From Acidobacteriota bacterium (GTDB lineage: Bacteria > Acidobacteriota > Blastocatellia > Pyrinomonadales > Pyrinomonadaceae): a DNA stretch of 12,660 bases. A program made the translations under genes and the position numbers. The stretch covers positions 1 to 12,660 of the forward strand of contig SXVE01000356.1 of assembly GCA_005790265.1 (NCBI GenBank), given 5' to 3'. This document shows, piece by piece, positions 6,801-12,660 of the stretch. Below the pieces are notes generated by a model that was not told the DNA's origin, did no database searches, and saw only the letters and a program-made list of their open reading frames with translations. Every line of letters starts with the position of its first letter. Position 1 is the stretch's first letter.

Positions 6801-7295
6801 ATGAAAGCATTTATATTAGCGATTTCGGGTTTGATACTGACAAGTTGCACGTTCGCGCAGTCGCAAAACGACTCTGTTCCGAACGAACTCGTCGGAAAGT
6901 GGTATAAGGGCAGCACTTCGGCGTTGGGATTTCTTGATCGCCGAACGGGAATCTCCGACGCGGCGGGCGGCGACGGTTTCAGTTTTGAATTCAAATCGAA
7001 CGGCACTTTCGTCAAAGCCGGAATGGTCAAAGCCGGTTCATACAGCTGTTCGACCATCGTTTTCGGTTACGAAACCGGAAAGTTTACGGCGACGGGTAAT
7101 AATCTGAAAATGGCGGACAAGGAAAATTTCGTCAGCTACAAAGACAGCTGCAACCCGCACACCAACAGCGAGAAAAACGCTAAACTCGCGATCAAAGAAT
7201 ATCCGTATGAAATAAGGGATGACGAAGACGGCGACACCGTCCTTTGTCTGGCATACAAGGGCGGCGAAGAATGTTTTAAAAAAGCCGAAGCGTAA
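6801..7295 (+). CDS. Lipoprotein with four-cysteine lipocalin-like domain
   Basis: 164 residues. The signal sequence MKAFILAISGLILTSC carries a good lipobox (LTSC, lipidated Cys16), so it is a probable lipoprotein; residue +2 is Thr, giving no inner-membrane retention signal. The mature part starts NELVGKWYKG and includes FEFKSNG, GNNLKMADK and VLCLAYKGGEECFKKAEA. Cysteines 83, 117, 149 and 158 match those of the C-terminal domain of the protein encoded at 980-1903, so the two are paralogues: VGKW, the F/YEF-SNG turn, GN-(M/L)-I/M and the C-terminal LC...CF are shared. The ATG at 6801 has GGAG 10 nt upstream and AGGA closer. It is divergent from the sigma gene and 76 bp before the serine hydrolase gene in the same direction. 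No enzyme motif is visible; a binding or envelope-stress role is possible but unproven. Confidence 0.88.
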   Translation: MKAFILAISGLILTSCTFAQSQNDSVPNELVGKWYKGSTSALGFLDRRTGISDAAGGDGFSFEFKSNGTFVKAGMVKAGSYSCSTIVFGYETGKFTATGNNLKMADKENFVSYKDSCNPHTNSEKNAKLAIKEYPYEIRDDEDGDTVLCLAYKGGEECFKKAEA

Positions 7296-7371
7296 TTTCA
7301 GGCAAACAATGTTTTTTGTTACATTTTTGAGTTTCGCGGTGTTTATTCAATAAATCGTCGGAGAAATTTCA

Positions 7372-8895
7372 ATGTTTCTAAAACTTTTATTTAAATTCAC
7401 CTTTACCACTTTCTTATTCTTCGGGATAACATTCGTCGTTTCCGGGCAATCGCGATCCGCCGAACTTCCCGACACGACGCTTGGCAGAATAATGCGCGAG
7501 TGGTTTCAAACCATCGAAGCGGGAAAAGAAGACGAGATTAAACGATTTGTCGAAACGCGTTTTTCGGCTAACGCGCTTCGTAATCAGCCGGATGCGGCGC
7601 AGATGTTTCGCAAAGTTTATGAGCAGAGCGGCGGTCTGGAAATCGTGCAGGTTACGCCGCCTGCCGGAGAATTTCCGATGGCGATTCTCGCTAAAAGTAA
7701 ACGCGGCGAGCATTACATCCGCATCACGGTCGGCACGGACAATTTTGAAAAGGAAAAACTCGCCGGACTCGGAGTTGATCGAACCGAGAACCCGGCGATT
7801 CCGAAATTAAGTGAAATCAATCAATCGCTTTCCGACGCGGAAATGATCGCCGCCGTCAAAAAAGAAATTGAGCGGCGCGCCGCTGCGAAAGATTTTTCCG
7901 GCGTAGTTTTGCTCGCCAAAGATGACCGCATTCTGCTGCAAACGGCACACGGCTTGGCGGATGTCGAAAATAAAATTCCGAATTCGATGGAAACCAAATT
8001 TCATCTCGCTTCGACAGGCAAAATGTTTACCGCTGTCGCCGTCGCGCAGCTTGTCAAAGCGGGCAAAATGTCTTACGAAGACACGGTGGCGAAACTGCTG
8101 CCCGACTTTCCGAATCAGGAAATGGCGAGAAAGATTACGGTTCATCAGCTTTTGACGCATACCGCCGGAATGGGAACATTCTTCGGATCGCCGGGCTATG
8201 ATGAAAACCGCACGTTTCGCCGCTCGACCGAAGAGATTTCAGTTTACGAAAACGAAAAGCTATATTTTAAGCCGGGCGCGCGCTGGCGTTACAGCAATGC
8301 CGGATACAGTTTGCTCGGCGCGATCATCGAGCGCGTTTCCGAGAAAACATATCTCGAATACGTGCGCGAAAATATATTCAAGCCGCTCAAGATGCGCGAT
8401 ACCGACACTAATCAGCCGGACGAGATTGCCAAAGGCGCGGCGATTTTATACACACAATCGCCCGCTGATCCGCTCGGAATAGAAGCATTCACGCCGAATC
8501 GAAAAATTCTCAAATCGCATGCGACCGGCTTCGGCGACGGCTCGGCGACCGCACTCGATTTATTCAAATTCGCCCGCGCTTACCGCACGGGAAAACTGCT
8601 CGGCAGGGCAACGACCGAACAAATCGCGACGGGGAAAATCAGCGACAGCGACAAAGGCGATTCGCGCTGGGGCTACGGCATCAGAGAAAGAATCATCAAT
8701 GATACCATCGTGCGCGGGCACAGCGGCGGCGGACGCACGGACGTGCAGATGCTCTGGGAAAACGGGTATACGGTAATTGTCCAAACTAACCGAGTTCCGC
8801 TGCCGGCGACTGCGCTTTCCAATGAAATAATCGCTTTTTTGACTAAACAATTAAAAATGCGCGGAGAATCTAAAATGAAAAATCAAAAGAATTAA
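7372..8895 (+). CDS. Exported serine hydrolase of the beta-lactamase/DD-peptidase superfamily with an extra N-terminal domain
   Basis: 507 residues. GGAG at 7360-7363, 8 nt before the ATG, supports this start. A signal peptide covers about residues 1-25. Residues 30-135 are a separate alpha+beta domain (LGRIMREWFQTIEAGKEDEI...) resembling the NTF2/SnoaL-like modules found before such hydrolases. The catalytic domain (about 155-495) has the three class C/esterase motifs: STGK with Ser214 and Lys217, YSN with Tyr307, and GHSGG with His450 (HxG instead of KTG). The HQLLTHTAGM segment (258-267) is typical of the PF00144 family. Candidate activities include D-alanyl-D-peptide, peptide or ester hydrolysis; nothing points to antibiotic resistance. 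The Lys-rich tail after about residue 495 (MRGESKMKNQKN) looks like another gene's translation start read in frame. Confidence 0.93.
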   Translation: MFLKLLFKFTFTTFLFFGITFVVSGQSRSAELPDTTLGRIMREWFQTIEAGKEDEIKRFVETRFSANALRNQPDAAQMFRKVYEQSGGLEIVQVTPPAGEFPMAILAKSKRGEHYIRITVGTDNFEKEKLAGLGVDRTENPAIPKLSEINQSLSDAEMIAAVKKEIERRAAAKDFSGVVLLAKDDRILLQTAHGLADVENKIPNSMETKFHLASTGKMFTAVAVAQLVKAGKMSYEDTVAKLLPDFPNQEMARKITVHQLLTHTAGMGTFFGSPGYDENRTFRRSTEEISVYENEKLYFKPGARWRYSNAGYSLLGAIIERVSEKTYLEYVRENIFKPLKMRDTDTNQPDEIAKGAAILYTQSPADPLGIEAFTPNRKILKSHATGFGDGSATALDLFKFARAYRTGKLLGRATTEQIATGKISDSDKGDSRWGYGIRERIINDTIVRGHSGGGRTDVQMLWENGYTVIVQTNRVPLPATALSNEIIAFLTKQLKMRGESKMKNQKN

Positions 8896-9075
8896 AAGCA
8901 CGTAAAATCGGCGTGAACGATAAAATTTTTCGGTTGAAAATGACGAAATAAAATTTACCGTCAAACTCGCTTTGTTGAACAGCTTGATTCGTTGGAAAAA
9001 TCGAAAGTTGATAATTCCTATTGGGCGAATGAGCTTTTTTTGTCTGGCAGGCTCGAAATACAAATAATCCACTGA
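8863..9075 (+). pseudogene. Possible remnant of a lost gene downstream of the serine hydrolase
   Basis: GGAG (8863-8866), 8 nt, then ATG AAA AAT at 8875 forms a typical initiation site inside the 3' end of the hydrolase gene, but the frame ends after six codons. Downstream, 8944-9072 is an open, coding-like stretch without a start (FVEQLDSLEKSK, then DNSYWANELFLSGRLE) ending in TGA at 9073. This fits an eroded gene, but no family was recognised and chance is not excluded. The rest of the 356-bp gap to 9252 shows only terminator-like hairpins. Confidence 0.3.
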
Positions 9076-9083
9076 TAAAAGTG

Positions 9084-9122
9084 AAAAAAGCCGGTCATTC
9101 AATCCTGAGATTTCTAAACCGG
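9084..9122 (-). terminator. Candidate terminator of the minus-strand hydrolase cluster
   Basis: On the minus strand CCGGT (9122-9118) and ACCGG (9095-9091) form a 5-bp stem, with an inner AATC/GATT stem capped by TCAG, followed by C and six T (9089-9084). It lies 130 nt beyond the stop of the last gene. The interior is poorly paired, so confidence is moderate. Confidence 0.4.
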
Positions 9123-9179
9123 ACTGTGCCGAGCCAATCAATTTTTCTTAAAACAGCGGTTATGTGCCGACCAAACGGT

Positions 9180-9204
9180 AATTTGATGCAGTAATCAAAT
9201 TTTT
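9180..9204 (+). terminator. AT-rich hairpin, weak plus-strand terminator candidate
   Basis: AATTTGAT (9180-9187) and ATCAAATT (9194-9201) form a perfect 8-bp stem with a 6-nt loop, followed by TTT. Only one G/C pair is present. It could end plus-strand transcripts that run past the serine hydrolase gene, but it is about 285 nt beyond its stop. Confidence 0.3.
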
Positions 9205-9251
9205 ATCAAGAGTAAAACATGAATCCCCAAAAGCCCGTTTATTGGACGAGG

Positions 9252-10433
9252 TTATTTTTTGCGGTCAGCTTTCACCAAAAAGTCTTGTGCTGCTAGCGCC
9301 ATCAATTTTTGATCGTGCCCGACTTTCGGCACATCAATCAAACGCCATTGTGTTTTTGAATTAACCGCTTTGATGCGATTGAACATAAAAGCGGCGCGTT
9401 CGAACCTGTTTTGTCCCTGCGCGTCGGCTTCGGGCGTTTTGCGCAACGCGCCCGCGCGCGAAGTGTCTGCCGTTCCGCGCATCAGAATAACCGGGCGCCG
9501 CGTCCAATCGAGCAGATTTTTTTTGGTGAATGAGAGCTGCGGATGCTTGAGTCCATACGAAAAAGCCGCGTTCAAATCAGGCAGAGTAAACCAGCCGGCG
9601 TTGGCGGCGATGGCGAAACGAACTTTGGCTTCTGGCTTAAAAAGCATCAAACGATGAACGAACTGCGCGCCCGCTGAATGACCGAAAATATCGAACCGTG
9701 CGGCAGCGATGCCGAAATCGGCGCGCAGTTTTTGATGAATTCCTTCGACCACCGTAAACGACCATTTCGAGCGCGCGTTCATCTCGCCTTTTCCTTCATC
9801 TTCGGTAAACACGTTGCCGAGATTGTAGCCGCGCGAACCGCCCCAATTTTTTTCGTCGAACGTCGGGCTGACCGCGATGTAATCATGCCGCGCAGCCCAA
9901 TCCGTCCACGAGCTGATATATTCGTCCGAGTTGCGGTTTAAGCCGCTCATCACCACAATAATTCGCGTTTTCGGCGAAAGCGTTTTCGGAACGACGATGT
10001 AACACTGCACATCAGGATTGCCCGCGCTTTTAAAGATAAATGACGAAGCGGTTTCCGGCTCGAAAACCTGCACGTTTTGTGTCAGCTCGAAATTCTTGCC
10101 GCGCGCGTTGATTTGATACACGGTTTCTTTGCCGGAAATTTTGGGTAAATTAAAAGTAACTTTTGTGCCGGTCGCCGTCGCGACATCTTTGATTAAAACG
10201 GTTTCGCTGCTCGTTTCATCTGTTTCCAAACGATCAACACGCCATTCGATTGTTCCAGATTGAGCGTTTACTGCCGAAAAACTCTGCGCGCCCGCTAAAC
10301 GCATCTCGGTTTTGGCAACGGTTTTTTTGATTTCGGCAAGCTGGAAACGCGCTTCGGCAACGAACGAAAAAAGCGCGACGATCAAACCGCAAAAGAGCGT
10401 TTTTACAAAATGTTTTCCTGAAAAAAAATTCAT
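9252..10433 (-). CDS. Exported alpha/beta hydrolase (esterase/depolymerase-like)
   Basis: 393 residues from the ATG at 10433; a TTG at 10445 would add four residues and leave a 12-nt gap to the gene before it. The ATG gives a normal signal peptide (MNFFSGKHFVKTLF..., cleavage near FVAEA). Residues about 35-130 are a beta-rich N-terminal domain of unknown type. The alpha/beta hydrolase part begins at YIVVPKTL and shows RIIVVMSGLNRN (oxyanion strand), the nucleophile elbow GHSAG with Ser253, a likely acid in GTADTS (Asp323) and VGHD with His373. The layout recalls secreted PHB-depolymerase-like and acetyl-ester hydrolases; the substrate is unknown. It is the last gene of a minus-strand cluster, 24 nt after the M20 peptidase gene, with a hairpin at that junction and no clear Shine-Dalgarno. 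Confidence 0.9.
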   Translation of the reverse strand: MNFFSGKHFVKTLFCGLIVALFSFVAEARFQLAEIKKTVAKTEMRLAGAQSFSAVNAQSGTIEWRVDRLETDETSSETVLIKDVATATGTKVTFNLPKISGKETVYQINARGKNFELTQNVQVFEPETASSFIFKSAGNPDVQCYIVVPKTLSPKTRIIVVMSGLNRNSDEYISSWTDWAARHDYIAVSPTFDEKNWGGSRGYNLGNVFTEDEGKGEMNARSKWSFTVVEGIHQKLRADFGIAAARFDIFGHSAGAQFVHRLMLFKPEAKVRFAIAANAGWFTLPDLNAAFSYGLKHPQLSFTKKNLLDWTRRPVILMRGTADTSRAGALRKTPEADAQGQNRFERAAFMFNRIKAVNSKTQWRLIDVPKVGHDQKLMALAAQDFLVKADRKK

Positions 10434-10452
10434 ATAAATTAACAAAGTTATC

Positions 10453-10470
10453 CGGCGTTATTTAACGCCG
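10453..10470 (-). promoter_or_regulatory. Intercistronic hairpin spanning the M20 peptidase stop codon
   Basis: CGGCGTT (10453-10459) and AACGCCG (10464-10470) form a perfect 7-bp stem with a 4-nt loop and include the TAA stop of the M20 gene. No T run follows on the minus strand, so it is not a standard terminator. A role in mRNA stability or in translation of the next gene is inferred. Confidence 0.45.
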
Positions 10471-11732
10471 AGAAGCGCCAGCACAATCAGCAAAGCGCGG
10501 CGACTGCCAATGTCGCTGCCCGTTGAATCCCATTGTTCGTCGAGCGAATGCGTGCCGCGTTCGCTGCCGCCGCCGTCAATCGTCAGCGCGGGAATGCCCA
10601 AGCTAATCGGGACGTTTGAATCGGTGCTCGAAGCGTTGAAATCGTTTTTCAGATTAAAAAATTGATTAGCGGCTGCTGCCGTTCGCACGATTTCGGCATT
10701 TTCCGATTGCGTTCCGGTCGGACGATTGCCGATTTCTTTGACTTCAACCGTCAATTTTCGCTCGCTCGTCCAGCGCGAATTTTCTTCTTCGAGCGCAGCT
10801 TGCGCGGCGCGTTTGAATTCCTGATTGATTTTTTCCAGTTCCGTCGCGCTTTCCGAACGCATATCCATTTCCAAGCTGGCAGTCCGGGCGATTGAATTGA
10901 CGCTCGTTCCGCCTTCGACACGCCCGACGTTAAAAGTCGTTTTCGGTTTGGCGACAACTTGAAAACGCGAAACTTTTTCAATCAGCCTGCCGAGCGCGTG
11001 AATCGGATTCGGCAAACCGAACGCGCTGTAAGAATGCCCGCCCGCGCCCGTGTATGTGACGCGATACCGAAAGCTGCCGACCGCGCCGGTCGTAATTCCT
11101 AAACCGCCGCCGTCAATCGAAATAAAATGCGTGATTTTTCCCTTTAATTCCTGATTAAAAAGATGACGCGTGCCCTTTAAATCGCCTAAACCTTCTTCGC
11201 CGACATTCGCCACGAAAATTAAATTTCCGACGGTTTTTATTTGCTGCGCGTTTAATGTTTTGGCAATCGCCAGCAGCAAAGTTAGCCCGCGTCCGTCGTC
11301 GGAAATTCCCAAACCTTTATAAACGGTTCCGTTTCGGCGCACTTTCACGTCCGCGTTTTCGTCAAAAACCGTATCGAGATGCGCGGCTAAAACCAGCGTC
11401 GGAACTTTACCGCCGTCATTTCCCGGACGTTCGCCGATGACGTTGCCGACCGCATCAATTCGCACGTTTTGTAAGCCCAATTCGGTAAAACGATTTTTGA
11501 AATACGCCGCGCGCGTCTGTTCCTTAAAAGTCGGAGCCGGGATTTCGGTGATCGCGACTTGTTCATCAATCGTCTGTGATTCGATTGATTTGATGTATTC
11601 GAGCGCCGCTTGAATTTTTTTACTTTCCGCAAAATTTTTCAGCTCGTTCGGGGCGATTTGACCGCTCGCGACCGCGAGGCAGGCGAAAAGAGCGAGCCAT
11701 AAAACTACAGAAATTTGATAAAATTTACGCAT
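10458..11732 (-). CDS. Exported M20-family zinc metallopeptidase (peptidase T-like)
   Basis: 424 residues, normal for the family. A signal peptide (MRKFYQISVVLWLALFACLAVASG) ends near residue 24; Cys18 does not sit in a standard lipobox. Predicted dizinc ligands are His118 and Asp120 nearby (AAHLDTV), bridging Asp145 (GISDDGRG), Glu180 with catalytic Glu179 (GEEGLGD), Asp207 (SIDGGG) and His395 (GTHSLDE). Residues about 215-330 form the lid/dimerisation domain, with GGHSYSAFGLPNP (231-243). The family removes N-terminal residues from peptides or cleaves acyl-amino acids; this exported form would act in the periplasm. The gene is 15 nt after the upstream gene, with no visible Shine-Dalgarno, and is followed closely by the alpha/beta hydrolase gene, so the three are probably one transcript. 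Confidence 0.93.
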   Translation of the reverse strand: MRKFYQISVVLWLALFACLAVASGQIAPNELKNFAESKKIQAALEYIKSIESQTIDEQVAITEIPAPTFKEQTRAAYFKNRFTELGLQNVRIDAVGNVIGERPGNDGGKVPTLVLAAHLDTVFDENADVKVRRNGTVYKGLGISDDGRGLTLLLAIAKTLNAQQIKTVGNLIFVANVGEEGLGDLKGTRHLFNQELKGKITHFISIDGGGLGITTGAVGSFRYRVTYTGAGGHSYSAFGLPNPIHALGRLIEKVSRFQVVAKPKTTFNVGRVEGGTSVNSIARTASLEMDMRSESATELEKINQEFKRAAQAALEEENSRWTSERKLTVEVKEIGNRPTGTQSENAEIVRTAAAANQFFNLKNDFNASSTDSNVPISLGIPALTIDGGGSERGTHSLDEQWDSTGSDIGSRRALLIVLALLGVK

Positions 11733-11747
11733 TGAAATTCGATTGAT

Positions 11748-12659
11748 TTATTCGGGAAAAGCGCATTTTAAAGCGTTTATCAAAGGCTGCCATGATCTCG
11801 AATCGCGCCGAACGAGAGGTTCCTGTTCAACATGAATAAAAAGTCCGGGTTCAGGAGCGGTTTTCACTGAAGAGTTGCATGGATCGCGTTTTTCGCCGTT
11901 TGAAAAACGTCCCTGAACATTTGTCTGTGCGCCGAGCGGACAACTTCCCGCCGCGCCTTCAAAAATTCCGGCTTCGACTTTTTGTTTGGTCAGACAGCTC
12001 AACAGTTTGGAAGAATTTGAAGTCACGGTTTTCGTGCCGGAACTGATAAAAACATTCGGGCAGACAGCGCGTTCGATCATTCCGTGAAGCTGCACGGCGA
12101 CGTTTTTCGGCTGTAAATTGATTAAAGTTTCGTGCGTCGTCTGAAAAACGGTCGCTGTGTTGTGCGCGACATCAGATTCGGGATAATCGGTCGTCTCCGC
12201 ATCGCTGTTATTTGCGGAACCAGGCTGGCTGCATAAAGTTTCCTTTTTGTTGGCGCGACGATGCGAACCAGCCATCAGAAACGCGTTGGCACGAGTTTGC
12301 AAAAAAGCATCAATTCCTTCGATTTCCGTTCGCGCGTCAGCCACCGGATGCGTGATTTCAACGATCAGCGGATTTTTTGATTTGAGATCGAAAACGTAAA
12401 TTCCCCAACCGGATTTGATTTTCGGTTCGTGCAAAACTATGTATTCGCGATTGGTTGAAACGTCGGTAAACAAAACGATTTGATAAGATGCGCTCAATTT
12501 TTTCAGAGATTTTTCCGCCTTTTCCAAATCATTTTTCAAAACGTCCTCGACGATTTTGCTCCAAGCCTTTTGTTCTTCTTTCGTCGGTGAACGATATTGG
12601 TCGGAATCTTTCGCAAACTGATTTTTGGCGGTTTCCTCGATCAATTCGGCGAGGATCCC
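11748..12659 (-). CDS. Unrecognised His/Asp/Glu- and Cys-rich protein, possible metal-dependent hydrolase (5'-truncated by window)
   Basis: The reading frame stays open to the window edge (GILAELIEETAKN...), so the true start lies outside. A TTG at 12644 could serve as a start but is not convincing; numbering here is from that codon. At least 303 residues are visible. Residues 20-50 are a charged helix. A possible catalytic part follows: GWGIYVF (79-85), THPVADARTE (98-107), AGSHRRAN (125-132), SDVAHN (157-162), TTHE (169-172), VQLHGM (184-189) and FIHVEQE (269-275). Conserved-looking His, Asp and Glu in this spacing recall metal-binding amidohydrolase-like enzymes such as N-formylglutamate amidohydrolase or poly-gamma-glutamate hydrolase, but this is a guess from motif style. 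Six cysteines (138, 195, 217, 235, 256, 294) suggest an exported, disulfide-bonded protein; the signal peptide would lie outside the window. It is the most upstream visible gene of the cluster. Confidence 0.75.
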   Translation of the reverse strand, partial: GILAELIEETAKNQFAKDSDQYRSPTKEEQKAWSKIVEDVLKNDLEKAEKSLKKLSASYQIVLFTDVSTNREYIVLHEPKIKSGWGIYVFDLKSKNPLIVEITHPVADARTEIEGIDAFLQTRANAFLMAGSHRRANKKETLCSQPGSANNSDAETTDYPESDVAHNTATVFQTTHETLINLQPKNVAVQLHGMIERAVCPNVFISSGTKTVTSNSSKLLSCLTKQKVEAGIFEGAAGSCPLGAQTNVQGRFSNGEKRDPCNSSVKTAPEPGLFIHVEQEPLVRRDSRSWQPLINALKCAFPE

Positions 12660-12660
12660 C

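Noticed and set aside
7372..8895. Antibiotic-resistance beta-lactamase
   Set aside because: The motifs fit the broad PF00144 superfamily, but the third motif is HSG rather than KTG, and nothing in the context indicates a resistance gene; esterase or peptidase activity is equally likely.
1..12660. CRISPR array, tRNA, rRNA or prophage structure
   Set aside because: No regularly spaced repeats, cloverleaf or rRNA segments were seen; the integrase relic is isolated and has no accompanying phage genes.

Overview
The window most resembles an acidobacterial chromosome, possibly Blastocatellia. This is an inference from gene content: an ECF-like sigma factor next to a Ser/Thr kinase with an acidobacterial-type N-terminal region and TolB-like plus TPR domains, and many exported hydrolases. 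Codons are rich in GCG, CGC and GAA, and the intergenic DNA is AT-rich. No rRNA, tRNA, CRISPR array or intact mobile element was found.

Layout. (1) 1-780 is a mobile-element graveyard: a frameshifted tyrosine recombinase relic abutting a degraded IS3-family OrfB relic. (2) 980-2543 (+) is a two-gene operon, an exported protein with a C-terminal four-cysteine lipocalin-like domain and a six-helix membrane protein. (3) 2578-6074 (-) holds an ECF-like sigma factor and a 940-residue Ser/Thr kinase, separated by a hairpin that looks like an intrinsic terminator. A good sigma-70-type promoter lies just upstream of the sigma gene. (4) 6144-6800 has no gene but contains short repeats. (5) 6801-8895 (+) encodes a lipoprotein paralogous to the C-terminal domain of the gene at 980, then an exported serine hydrolase of the beta-lactamase/DD-peptidase superfamily. 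Its 3' end looks fused to the start of a vanished gene, and coding-like debris follows. (6) 9252-12659 (-) is a tight three-gene cluster for exported or probably exported hydrolases: an unrecognised His/Asp/Glu-rich protein (5' end outside the window), an M20 metallopeptidase and an alpha/beta hydrolase.

How the genes may work together. The sigma factor and kinase form a likely signalling unit. The two secreted four-cysteine proteins flank that unit on both sides and could be its targets or simply duplicated neighbours; the sequence does not decide. The minus-strand hydrolase cluster looks like an extracytoplasmic peptide, amide or ester degradation module. The least explained items are the lipocalin-like family with its novel N-terminal domain, the tail-anchored kinase, and the first gene of the hydrolase cluster.
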